This document shows, in pieces, positions 1 to 7,467 of a stretch of DNA of 52,987 nucleotides (positions are counted from its first letter, which is position 1; each line of letters opens with the position of its first letter). Below the pieces are notes generated by a model. It did not search any database. It was not told the origin of the DNA and saw only the letters and a list, made by a program, of their open reading frames with translations. Source of the stretch: UBA1205 sp045534635 (GTDB lineage Bacteria; Bacteroidota; Bacteroidia; Bacteroidales; WCHB1-69); contig JAZSKB010000023.1 in assembly GCA_045534635.1 (NCBI GenBank), forward strand, positions 1 through 52,987, given 5' to 3'. A program made the translations under genes and the position numbers.

Positions 1-1
1 T

Positions 2-1102
2 CCTACAGTAAAAACCACTTCGGCAAGTAATATTACGGATGCTACAGCAACAAGTGGAGGAAATGTTACTTCCGATGGAGGAGCAGCGGTAACCGCTCGA
101 GGAGTATGTTGGAGTACTTCTCAAAATCCAACCATAAATGACAATCATACAACAGATGGTACAGGAATAGGAAGTTTCACAAGTAACTTAACGGGCTTGT
201 CTCCAAATACAACCTATTATGTACGAGCGTATGCAACCAATGTAGTAGGAACCGCATACGGCAATGAGATAACGTTTACAACAAAAGAGGCTTTATTTTC
301 TGTATCTGCTACAGAAAAAGTTTATTTTTCTCCCGGTAATTTGCAGTGGAGTGCTAAAAATGGAGGAAGTACAGCCACTACCCATGCAGTAGCAGGAGGC
401 GGAACGGCCGCAGGAACATGGCGTTTTGCTCCGAACCAGTGGGATGCTATTGGTGCAAATAATTCAAATATTTCCTCAACTTATAGTGGTTGGATAGATT
501 TATTTGGTTTTGGAACAAGTGGATACAATAATAAACATCCATATATGACAAGTGGCAATAATTCTAATTATGGCAATGGCAGTAATAGTATTTCAGGAAC
601 GAATTATGATTGGGGAGTTTACAATGCTATTTACAATCCCAAAACCAATACAACCGATGCTGCAGGTACATGGCGAACCTTAACCTATAACGAGTGGATT
701 TATCTTATTGTTACACGTACAACAACATCAGGGATACGTTATGCAAAAGCAACTGTTAATGGTATTAATGGATTGATAATTGTTCCAGATAATTGGCGTA
801 CATCTATATATGCGTTAAATTCTACGAATACAGGAACCGCTGATTTTTCTACCAACGTAATAAGTGCCACAAATTGGACAACATTAGAGAATGCAGGAGC
901 GATATTTCTGCCTATTACTGGTATTCGCAACGAAACTTCTATCGAAGATGTTGACGCTGGCAATTATACCAGTTCTACTGTTACTGTAATGAGTTCGACA
1001 AACTATATGGACTACTTAGTCTTTGATAGCAATATCCGCACGATGTACAAGAGCACATTCCATTATGGTTTTGCTGTCCGCCTTGTTCGAGAAGCAGAGT
1101 AA
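2..1102 (+). CDS. Cell-surface protein with FN3-like module, 5'-truncated by the window edge
   Basis: The reading frame is open from base 2, so the gene starts upstream of the window and only its last ~366 codons are present. The first ~95 visible residues form a fibronectin-III/FISUMP-type module: T/S/G-rich strands, then GVCWSTSQNPT, then LSPNTTYYVRAYATN leading into TFTT. The remaining ~270 residues start at FSVSATEKVYFSPGNLQW and end in AVRLVREAE. This Trp/Tyr/Gly/Asn-rich domain recurs in Bacteroidales surface proteins of unknown function. No sorting domain is seen after it. A strong terminator follows 80 bp downstream. The role, probably surface adhesion or carbohydrate contact, is inferred only from domain style. 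An internal TTG at 197 is not a credible start because the module begins well before it. Confidence 0.75.
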   Translation, partial: PTVKTTSASNITDATATSGGNVTSDGGAAVTARGVCWSTSQNPTINDNHTTDGTGIGSFTSNLTGLSPNTTYYVRAYATNVVGTAYGNEITFTTKEALFSVSATEKVYFSPGNLQWSAKNGGSTATTHAVAGGGTAAGTWRFAPNQWDAIGANNSNISSTYSGWIDLFGFGTSGYNNKHPYMTSGNNSNYGNGSNSISGTNYDWGVYNAIYNPKTNTTDAAGTWRTLTYNEWIYLIVTRTTTSGIRYAKATVNGINGLIIVPDNWRTSIYALNSTNTGTADFSTNVISATNWTTLENAGAIFLPITGIRNETSIEDVDAGNYTSSTVTVMSSTNYMDYLVFDSNIRTMYKSTFHYGFAVRLVREAE

Positions 1103-1181
1103 TACTGATAAATATAGAACCAAGTTTGTCAAAGAGTAATTAAATATAGCCTTTTTATTAAAACGTTAATATATTTCACTT

Positions 1182-1213
1182 CAAGCCCTGCAGCTTTGCG
1201 GGGCTTGTTTTTT
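1182..1213 (+). terminator. Rho-independent terminator of the surface protein gene
   Basis: An 11-bp stem (CAAGCCCTGCA paired with TGCGGGGCTTG, one T-G wobble) with loop GCTT is followed by six T. It is the first element of a terminator-plus-repeat block that recurs at 52769-52910. Confidence 0.85.
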
Positions 1214-1245
1214 CGGTGTCTGAGCCTGCCGAAGACAGCCGAAAT
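1211..1245. repeat. REP-like hairpin, copy 1
   Basis: The core TGAGCCTGCCGA is enclosed by complementary arms (TTCGG...GTCT and AGAC...CCGAA). It is one of four related hairpins in the window and is non-coding. The core resembles the widely distributed CTTCGACAGGCTCA-type interspersed repeat. Confidence 0.75.
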
Positions 1246-1262
1246 TATGTGTTTTTCTCAAT

Positions 1263-1290
1263 GGAGGTTGAGCTTGTCGAAACCTCCGAA
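1263..1290. repeat. REP-like hairpin, copy 2
   Basis: Perfect 7-bp arms GGAGGTT and AACCTCC enclose GAGCTTGTCGA. The core matches copy 1 but the arms differ, so this is a second arm class of the same family. Confidence 0.75.
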
Positions 1291-1324
1291 ATTCATGTGT
1301 TTTTGCTCGGGTGTCTGTTTTTAT

Positions 1325-1358
1325 TTTCGATGTCTGAGCCTGCCGAAGACCCCGAAAA
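1325..1358. repeat. REP-like hairpin, copy 3
   Basis: The core TGAGCCTGCCGA is identical to copy 1. Arms TTTCG/GTCT and AGAC/CGAAA can pair. Copies 1-3 follow each other at ~55-65 bp spacing in the 306-bp gap between the surface protein and the radical SAM gene. Apart from the terminator and these repeats I see nothing else in that gap. Confidence 0.7.
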
Positions 1359-1396
1359 CTTGTTCATGCGGATAACAAATCTATCAGAATGGCAAC
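1359..1396. repeat. 38-bp interspersed repeat, left copy
   Basis: The segment starts CTTGTTCA and ends GGCAAC. It matches 52816-52853 at 32 of 38 positions by eye. It lies just downstream of the radical SAM gene's stop and next to REP-like hairpins at both ends of the window. Confidence 0.6.
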
Positions 1397-1408
1397 GAAG
1401 ATGCTATT

Positions 1409-2353
1409 TTAGCATTCTTTGAATAATCTACCTTGATAAGTGTTTTGATTTAGCAATTCTTTTTCAATTTGTAGAAGAATTTGGTCGTTGCGAATTAAGC
1501 CCCAGTTGCTATGTTCAAGAAAACGAGGTGGCACTTCACCAGCAAAACGTTCAACAACAATATTAGGATTAAGTCGTTCCAAAAATTGAATAATAAATTG
1601 AATGTATTCTTGCAGAGTAAAAGTATAAAAATATTCGGGATGTTCATTGTAAATCGTTTGCATATTTGTTCCTTTAATAATCTGCAATTGGTGAAATTTA
1701 ACCGTATCCAAAGGAAGTTGAGAGATAATATCCGACCAAAGTAACCATTGTTGAGGTGTTTCGTGAGGCAATCCAAATATAAAATGAGCCCCAACATTCA
1801 ATCCTGCTTTTTTTGTGGCAAATATTGCTTTTTTTGCACATTCAAAATCGTGTCCTCGATTGATATTCAGTAGTGTATTGTCATTGCAAGATTCTATTCC
1901 ATATTCAACAATGATATAATATTTTTCGCTTAATTTTGCTAAATAATCCAATTTTTCTTGGTCGATACAATCAGGACGAGTACCAATTACCAATCCGACA
2001 ACCCCTTCACAAGCCAATGCTTCTTCAAAAACATGTTGTAAATGTTCGATAGGAGCATAAGTGTTGGAAAATGCCTGAAAATAGGCTAAATAATGTTCCG
2101 CCCTTCGGTATCTATTTTTGTGAAAATCAATTCCTTCTTTTATTTGTTGAGTAATGCTTTTTGTACTATGACAATAAGAAGGGTTGAAAGCGGCATTGTC
2201 GCAGTAAAGGCAACCTTTTGTAGAAAGTGTCCCATCACGATTGGGACAAGTAAATCCAGCGTTGATAGTTACTTTCTGAACTCTTTTACCGAAAATTCTT
2301 TTAAAATAATCAGCATAAGCGTTGAATCGTCGTTCCGTTTGCCAAAGATACAT
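1409..2353 (-). CDS. Radical SAM protein, YhcC/TIGR01212 family
   Basis: A 314-residue protein with the radical SAM cluster cysteines C36, C48 and C51 in the context FTCPNRDG...GCLYC. It continues with the family's YFQAFSNTYAP and IGTRPDC segments and EYGIES, as expected of the SAM-binding TIM-type barrel. Length and N-terminus (MYLWQTERRFN) fit the YhcC family. The family uses a 4Fe-4S cluster and S-adenosylmethionine; its substrate is not well established. The gene is monocistronic and faces the unknown secreted protein divergently. A TACCTTTG -7 element lies at 2381-2388, giving a leader of about 20 nt. Confidence 0.9.
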   Translation of the reverse strand: MYLWQTERRFNAYADYFKRIFGKRVQKVTINAGFTCPNRDGTLSTKGCLYCDNAAFNPSYCHSTKSITQQIKEGIDFHKNRYRRAEHYLAYFQAFSNTYAPIEHLQHVFEEALACEGVVGLVIGTRPDCIDQEKLDYLAKLSEKYYIIVEYGIESCNDNTLLNINRGHDFECAKKAIFATKKAGLNVGAHFIFGLPHETPQQWLLWSDIISQLPLDTVKFHQLQIIKGTNMQTIYNEHPEYFYTFTLQEYIQFIIQFLERLNPNIVVERFAGEVPPRFLEHSNWGLIRNDQILLQIEKELLNQNTYQGRLFKEC

Positions 2354-2380
2354 TTAATTTATTTATAATAATATATTTGC

Positions 2381-2388
2381 AAAGGTAG
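2381..2388 (-). promoter_or_regulatory. -7 promoter element of the radical SAM gene
   Basis: TACCTTTG on the minus strand, followed by C, 28 bp before the start codon. It matches the Bacteroidota TAnnTTTG consensus. Confidence 0.7.
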
Positions 2389-2468
2389 CATTTTTATTGT
2401 TTAGAAAAGCAATTTTATGAATCAAAGTACGTTATTTTTATATTAATCAAAGTAATCAATAGAGTCAA

Positions 2469-3326
2469 ATGTTAGGAAATCGTAGTAAAATTAAAAAAGT
2501 AAATATGATTTTTTTTATCATATTGTTAGTGTCAATTGTAGAAGCACAAATTGTTTCACCAAAATTAGAGAATATCAATAAATTGAAAAAAACAACTACC
2601 TTTATCGTTCTTGAAGATAATCCATTTTCGCAATTTGATGCTTATATAAAACAATTGTCGGAAAAAAATTGGGACATAACCCCATATAAGTTTATAAATA
2701 TCAATGAATTTGAAAAAATATGTACAAATCCTAATTATTCATTTTTGCTTATTGTTGATGGCGAATATACATTGGGAACCAAACGGCTTAATGTAGATTT
2801 ATTGACTTTGGTTTTAGGAGATAAATCGGGAAATATCAATAAAATGACAGAAATAATATCTGTCCCATTATCCACTTTAGATGAAGATGGAGAATATGAA
2901 GTTGATTATGGATACAAAATAATAGGAATTGTAAATGCAATAAATCATTTACTGAAAAATATAACAGAAGAAATCAAATCAATAAATGATTTTTCACAAT
3001 ATTTATCAGAGAATAAAGAAAAAGTAAAAAAATATACATTACTTATTGATAAACAATCTGTTGCAAATGATATAAATACAGAACAAACATTAAAAAAATA
3101 TTATTTTCATGATATTCGGTTGTCAGAACAAACGACTATAAATGAGGCAATAAATGTCCAAAAATCAAATCATGCTTTTGTCCATACAGTTGGAAAGTTG
3201 GGTAATTATAGTATTCAATTTATTATTGATTGTCAAACAGGAGAAATATTATATAACAGTTATCGTCTTGCCAATAATTCAAATCAATTAGGCTTGACAA
3301 AAGAAGATTTGAAGGCAATAAATTAG
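2469..3326 (+). CDS. Unknown secreted or periplasmic protein
   Basis: A 285-residue protein with a hydrophobic N-terminal segment (FFIILLVSIVEAQ) ending in a plausible signal peptidase I site. The start could instead be the internal Met at residue 13, which would give a more usual signal peptide. The mature part is rich in Lys, Asn and Ile and alternates predicted strands and helices. It lacks Cys pairs, sorting domains or recognisable catalytic motifs. There is no clear -7 element upstream and no operon partner: etfB downstream has its own promoter. I do not recognise the family. Confidence 0.7.
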   Translation: MLGNRSKIKKVNMIFFIILLVSIVEAQIVSPKLENINKLKKTTTFIVLEDNPFSQFDAYIKQLSEKNWDITPYKFININEFEKICTNPNYSFLLIVDGEYTLGTKRLNVDLLTLVLGDKSGNINKMTEIISVPLSTLDEDGEYEVDYGYKIIGIVNAINHLLKNITEEIKSINDFSQYLSENKEKVKKYTLLIDKQSVANDINTEQTLKKYYFHDIRLSEQTTINEAINVQKSNHAFVHTVGKLGNYSIQFIIDCQTGEILYNSYRLANNSNQLGLTKEDLKAIN

Positions 3327-3405
3327 TTGAATTGGCAATATGATTTGTGTGGTAAATGTTCTAAAATGTTGAATATGATGCAAATGTATTGTTAAAAAAA
3401 AATTG

Positions 3406-3413
3406 TACTTTTG
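3406..3413 (+). promoter_or_regulatory. -7 promoter element of the etf/acyl-CoA dehydrogenase operon
   Basis: TACTTTTG followed by C, 26 bp before the etfB ATG. Its position rules out the longer in-frame start at 3389. Confidence 0.75.
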
Positions 3414-3439
3414 CAGAATCAACAAAAATAAAATTGCTT

Positions 3440-4309
3440 ATGAGTTTTAAAATAGTTGTATTAGCCAAACAAGTCCCTGATACACGTCATGTCGGGAAAG
3501 ATGCAATGAAAGAAGATGGAACCATCAATAGAGGAGCCTTACCTGCAATATTCAATCCAGATGATTTGAATGCGTTAGAAATGGCATTGGAGGTGAAATC
3601 TAAAATTAAAAATGCTACAGTTCATGTGTTAACAATGGGTCCAAATAGAGCCTCTTCAATAATAAAAGAGGCAATGTATCGCGGAGCAGATGGCGGAAAT
3701 TTACTTACAGATGCACGATTTGCGGGTTCAGATACGTTGGCAACATCGTACGCATTGTACAAGGCAGTAGAGAAAATGCAACCCAATTTGATTTTTTGTG
3801 GGGTCCAAGCCATAGATGGAGATACAGCACAAGTAGGTCCTCAAGTGGCGGAAAAAATGAAATTTCCACAAATTACTTATGCAGAAGAATTGTTGGAGGC
3901 AAACGAAGAAAAAATTTGTGTGCTTCGACGTTTGGAACATGGAACAGAAACTGTAGAATCCAAATTCCCATTATTGGTAACGGTGCATTCTTCAGCAAAA
4001 CCTTGTCGAACAAGAAATGCAAAATTATTTATGAAATATAAATATGCAGCAACCCCTTCAGAATTATCCAATATCCCATCTCAATATGCACAACGTCATC
4101 AACAAATGCCAGAATTGGCTATTAATGAATGGAATGTAGAAAGCATAGCCGCTGATGTGGATTGCTTAGGACTGAAAGGGTCTCCAACAAAAGTAAAATG
4201 TATTGATAATATTGTACTTACACAAAAAGAAGCCAAGTCGTTTTCGGATAGTGATGCCGATGTAGAACAACTTGTTGTTGAACTTTTAGAAAGTCGTGTT
4301 ATTGGTTAA
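3440..4309 (+). CDS. etfB: Electron transfer flavoprotein, beta subunit
   Basis: A 289-residue EtfB opening MSFKIVVLAKQVPDT. The ETF AMP/FAD-fold landmarks follow: NPDDLNALEMAL, VHVLTMGP, AMYRGADGG and FCGVQAIDGDTAQVGPQVAE. With EtfA it forms the soluble heterodimer that accepts electrons from acyl-CoA dehydrogenases, or takes part in flavin-based bifurcation. The ATG at 3440 is chosen because the promoter -7 element (3406-3413) sits inside the longer open frame. etfA follows after 33 bp and the acyl-CoA dehydrogenase after that, so the three are almost certainly one operon. Confidence 0.93.
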   Translation: MSFKIVVLAKQVPDTRHVGKDAMKEDGTINRGALPAIFNPDDLNALEMALEVKSKIKNATVHVLTMGPNRASSIIKEAMYRGADGGNLLTDARFAGSDTLATSYALYKAVEKMQPNLIFCGVQAIDGDTAQVGPQVAEKMKFPQITYAEELLEANEEKICVLRRLEHGTETVESKFPLLVTVHSSAKPCRTRNAKLFMKYKYAATPSELSNIPSQYAQRHQQMPELAINEWNVESIAADVDCLGLKGSPTKVKCIDNIVLTQKEAKSFSDSDADVEQLVVELLESRVIG

Positions 4310-4342
4310 AATTATTTTTTAATATTGATACAAAACAGAGAT

Positions 4343-5359
4343 ATGAATAATTTATTTGTTTATTGTGAACAGACAGAACAAGGTAAAATAGCAGATGTAT
4401 CTAAAGAATTATTATCAAAAGGAAGAAAATTAGCCTCAACTTTGAATATAAAATTGGAGGCAATTCTATTGGGACATCAACTCAATCAGGCACTTGAAGA
4501 ATTAAAATATTTTGGTGTAGATATTATTCATTGTATGGACAATCAACAATTGTTTCCATACAGAACATTGCCACATACATATATAGTAGAGCATTTATTT
4601 AGAGAACAACAACCAGAAATCGTTCTTTTTGGAGCGACCTCTATAGGTAGAGACCTCGCACCACGAATAGCCTCTTCGCTAAAATGTGGATTAACAGCAG
4701 ATTGTACAAGTTTGGAAATTGGAAATCACGTTGATGAACGAAAAGGAATAACTTATAAAAATTTGCTTTATCAAATTCGTCCTGCTTTTGGAGGAAATAT
4801 AATAGCCACAATTATAAATCCAGAAACACGTCCTCAAATGGCAACAGTACGGGAAGGTGTAATGAAATTGGAAGCGATAGAAAAAAATCAGCCAGAAATA
4901 AAAAATATAAATATGGCTATTCCAATAGAATTGGATAATGTTGTAAAAATTATAGAAAGACATATTGAATCACCAAAGGTAAATCTTAAAGGTGCCCAAA
5001 TTATTGTTGCCGGTGGTTATGGTATGGGAAGTAAAGAAAATTTTGATATTTTGTATCAATTGGCAGATATTTTATCTGCAGAAGTTGGAGCCACTCGTGC
5101 TGCTGTAGATGCTGGTTATTGTGAACATGAACGTCAAATAGGACAAACAGGAGTTACTGTTCGTCCAAAATTGTATATCGCCTGCGGAATCTCAGGAGCA
5201 ATTCAACATCGGGCAGGAATGGACCAATCTGCCAAAATTATTAGCATAAATACTGATAGTCAGGCACCTATAAATGCTATTGCAGATTATACTATCGTTG
5301 GAGAGGTTATGCAAGTGATTCCAAAAATGATACAATATTATAAAAAACATTCTAAATAA
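4343..5359 (+). CDS. etfA: Electron transfer flavoprotein, alpha subunit
   Basis: A 338-residue EtfA. The N-terminal half carries the ETF alpha/beta domain (FGATSIGRDLAPRIA, GLTADCTSL). The C-terminal ~130 residues hold the FAD-binding signature: IIVAGGYGMGSKENF, GATRAAVDAGYC, IGQTGVTVRPKLYIACGISG and HRAGM. The ATG at 4343 is preferred over the upstream TTG at 4325, since it starts directly before the conserved strand NLFVYCEQ. It is the partner of the EtfB encoded just upstream. Confidence 0.93.
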   Translation: MNNLFVYCEQTEQGKIADVSKELLSKGRKLASTLNIKLEAILLGHQLNQALEELKYFGVDIIHCMDNQQLFPYRTLPHTYIVEHLFREQQPEIVLFGATSIGRDLAPRIASSLKCGLTADCTSLEIGNHVDERKGITYKNLLYQIRPAFGGNIIATIINPETRPQMATVREGVMKLEAIEKNQPEIKNINMAIPIELDNVVKIIERHIESPKVNLKGAQIIVAGGYGMGSKENFDILYQLADILSAEVGATRAAVDAGYCEHERQIGQTGVTVRPKLYIACGISGAIQHRAGMDQSAKIISINTDSQAPINAIADYTIVGEVMQVIPKMIQYYKKHSK

Positions 5360-5390
5360 TTGAAAGTAACTATTTAAAAAATAGAATAAT

Positions 5391-7103
5391 ATGGAAAACT
5401 TTTTTTTAGATAATGAAAGTTTAAAATTTCATTTGCATCATCCATTGATGAAGCGTATAGTGGAATTGAAAGAACGAAATTTTGAAGACGCAAAACAATA
5501 TGATATTGCTCCTATTGATTATGAAGATGCAATGGATTCTTATGAACAAGTGTTGAGCATAATTGGTGAAATTTGTGGAGATATAATTGCTCCTAATGCA
5601 GAAAGCGTTGACAATGAAGGAGCCCATCTTATAAATGGAGAAGTACATTATGCAGAAGGAACAAAGAAAAATCATCAAGCTTTGGTTGACGCAGGATTGT
5701 ATGGAATGTCGTTGCCAAGAAAATACAATGGGTTGAATTTTCCAATGATGCCTTATGTAATGGCAGCAGAATTGGTTTCTCGTGCCGATTGTGGTTTTGC
5801 CAATATTTGGGGCTTGCAAGATTGTGCAGAAACTATTTATGAATTTGCTTCTGATGAATTGAAAAATAAGTATTTACCATTGATAGCCAAAGGTTATACT
5901 TGTTCTATGGATTTGACAGAACCAGATGCAGGTTCTGATTTGCAATCGGTACAATTGAAAGCAACTTTCGACCAAGAAAATAATTGTTGGAGACTCAATG
6001 GCGTAAAACGATTTATTACAAACGGTGACGCTCATATTAAATTGGTTTTAGCTCGTTCGGAAGAAGGAACTAAAGATGCACGAGGATTGTCTTATTTTTT
6101 GTATGATAGAAGCAATAAAGCAGTAACTATCAGAAGAATTGAAAATAAATTAGGTATCAAAGGTTCGCCTACTTGCGAATTGGTATTCAATAATGCTCCT
6201 GCTCAACTTGTTGGGGAACAACGTTTGGGGCTTATTAAGTATGTAATGACATTAATGAATGGTGCACGTCTTGGTGTTGGTGCTCAATCGGTAGGTCTTG
6301 CCGAAGCCGCTTACAGAGAAGCATTTAAATATGCTCACGAAAGAGAACAATACGGAAAGGCTATCATTAATTTTCCTGCTGTTATGGAATTGTTGGGAAA
6401 TATGAAAGCAAAATTAGATGCTGCTCGCTCTATTTTGTATGAAACAAGTCGTTTTGTAGATATGAGTAAAATTTACGATGTAATAGCCAAAGAACGTACA
6501 TTGACACCAGAAGAAAGAACTGAAATGAAACATTATCAACGTCTTGCAGATTTTTACACTCCTATGTTGAAATTGATGTCAAGTGAATATGTTAATCAAA
6601 TTACTTATGATGCGATACAAATTCATGGGGGAACTGGTTATATGAAAGATTTCCCTGTAGAAAGAATGTATCGAGATGCACGTATTACCTCTATTTATGA
6701 GGGAACATCTCAATTACAAGTAGTTGCAGCAATTCGTGGTGTTGGAACTGGCGTTTATCTTAATCAAATTAAAGTTTATGAACAAATGGCAATAAACGAT
6801 GATTTATCTTATCTCAAAAATACGCTTGTTGAAATGACTAAACGATATGAACAAGTTTGTGAGAAAGCAAAATCGTTCAACGATACCACTATTTATGATA
6901 TCTTATCCAGAAGATTGGTAGAAGTTGCTGCTAATATTATTATGGGGTATTTGTTGTTATTAGATGCTAATCGTTGTGAGCAATTTATTGTCTCTGCAAA
7001 ATTATTCATAGCGATGGCTAATGCTCAAAATTTTGAAAAAGAAACGTATATAAATAATTTCTCTTCAGAATTGATGCAACAATACCAAACTTTACAACAA
7101 TAA
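5391..7103 (+). CDS. Acyl-CoA dehydrogenase with C-terminal extension
   Basis: A 570-residue flavoenzyme that desaturates acyl-CoA thioesters and passes electrons to the EtfAB encoded immediately upstream. Acyl-CoA dehydrogenase motifs are present: DLTEPDAGSDLQ, the GVKRFITNGD segment, IKGSPTCEL, and the C-terminal RDARITSIYEGTSQLQV with E437 as the predicted catalytic base. A ~110-residue extension follows the catalytic domain, as in the long ACADs of Bacteroidota, against ~380 residues for classical butyryl-CoA dehydrogenase. The substrate cannot be read from the sequence; short-chain (butyryl) is plausible given ptb elsewhere in the window. Confidence 0.9.
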   Translation: MENFFLDNESLKFHLHHPLMKRIVELKERNFEDAKQYDIAPIDYEDAMDSYEQVLSIIGEICGDIIAPNAESVDNEGAHLINGEVHYAEGTKKNHQALVDAGLYGMSLPRKYNGLNFPMMPYVMAAELVSRADCGFANIWGLQDCAETIYEFASDELKNKYLPLIAKGYTCSMDLTEPDAGSDLQSVQLKATFDQENNCWRLNGVKRFITNGDAHIKLVLARSEEGTKDARGLSYFLYDRSNKAVTIRRIENKLGIKGSPTCELVFNNAPAQLVGEQRLGLIKYVMTLMNGARLGVGAQSVGLAEAAYREAFKYAHEREQYGKAIINFPAVMELLGNMKAKLDAARSILYETSRFVDMSKIYDVIAKERTLTPEERTEMKHYQRLADFYTPMLKLMSSEYVNQITYDAIQIHGGTGYMKDFPVERMYRDARITSIYEGTSQLQVVAAIRGVGTGVYLNQIKVYEQMAINDDLSYLKNTLVEMTKRYEQVCEKAKSFNDTTIYDILSRRLVEVAANIIMGYLLLLDANRCEQFIVSAKLFIAMANAQNFEKETYINNFSSELMQQYQTLQQ

Positions 7104-7145
7104 TAGATATTTTATTTCTAAATTTTATAACATTCATTGTTTTTT

Positions 7146-7169
7146 ATGCCCAACATTAATGTTGGGCAT
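7146..7169. terminator. Perfect 24-bp palindrome, probable terminator after the ACAD operon
   Basis: ATGCCCAACATT followed by its exact reverse complement, 43 bp past the stop codon. T-rich DNA lies on the plus-strand 3' side (TTTCTTATTT) and a T run on the other side, so it may act in either direction. Confidence 0.65.
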
Positions 7170-7203
7170 TTCTTATTTATAATTGTTAAATGTATTAGCC
7201 AAT

Positions 7204-7240
7204 AAAAAGAGGAAGAGGACCTAACGAGCGAAAGGTCCCC
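7204..7240 (-). terminator. Terminator hairpin of the candidate small RNA
   Basis: On the minus strand GGGGACCT pairs with AGGTCCTC (one G-U) around a 10-nt loop, followed by TTCCTCTTTTT. Confidence 0.6.
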
Positions 7241-7402
7241 CAAAATCGAGTAAAAATGCAATATAGTTTGTTATATGCCCAAACTAAGACCGTTTGATAG
7301 GGGCAAAAAATTCCTTTTTATTAAATATAAAGTGCTAAATAAACGTCATTTTTAATCATCTTTTTAAAGTAGCACTCACCTTAACTTTAATTCCACTAAA
7401 AG
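7204..7402 (-). ncRNA. Candidate structured small RNA, ~200 nt
   Basis: The 364-bp gap holds no convincing ORF, but the minus strand reads like a stand-alone RNA gene. A TATCTTTG -7 element lies at 7415-7408. It is followed by a 7-bp helix (7370-7376 with 7331-7337) and a helix of 5+5 bp with a 4-nt bulge (7301-7305 and 7292-7296 with 7276-7284). An alternative 7-bp helix (7280-7286 with 7264-7270) uses the same bases. Last is an 8-bp terminator stem (7233-7240 with 7215-7222) followed by TTCCTCTTTTT. No minus-strand gene lies downstream, so it is not a leader. The length would fit 6S RNA, but I cannot assign a family. Confidence 0.5.
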
Positions 7403-7407
7403 TCTTG

Positions 7408-7415
7408 CAAAGATA
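7408..7415 (-). promoter_or_regulatory. -7 promoter element of the candidate small RNA
   Basis: TATCTTTG followed by C on the minus strand. A convincing -33 TTG at the usual ~20-nt spacing is not seen; the nearest TTTTG is 15 nt upstream. Confidence 0.55.
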
Positions 7416-7467
7416 ACATAAATTTAAATACAAAATGGAATTTTACAGAAAAAAAAATATTTTTTTT

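Noticed and set aside
1211..1358. Three evenly spaced repeats as a CRISPR array
   Set aside because: Repeats differ from each other, form hairpins with changing arms and have no cas genes nearby. They fit REP-type elements.
1216..1422. 68-codon open frame over the REP-like hairpins
   Set aside because: It repeats the same peptide because it crosses repeated hairpins, has no promoter or start context and overlaps the radical SAM gene's end. It is non-coding repeat DNA.
3389..3439. Extended N-terminus for EtfB
   Set aside because: The -7 promoter element lies inside this stretch, and EtfB conservation begins at the ATG at 3440.
5421..5819. 132-codon antisense frame within the acyl-CoA dehydrogenase gene
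   Set aside because: It lies wholly inside a well-conserved gene in antisense, with low-complexity His/Ile/Phe composition typical of reversed AT-rich coding DNA.
7146..7169. 24-bp palindrome as an attachment or operator site
   Set aside because: Its place just after a stop codon, with T-rich flanks, is better explained as a terminator.
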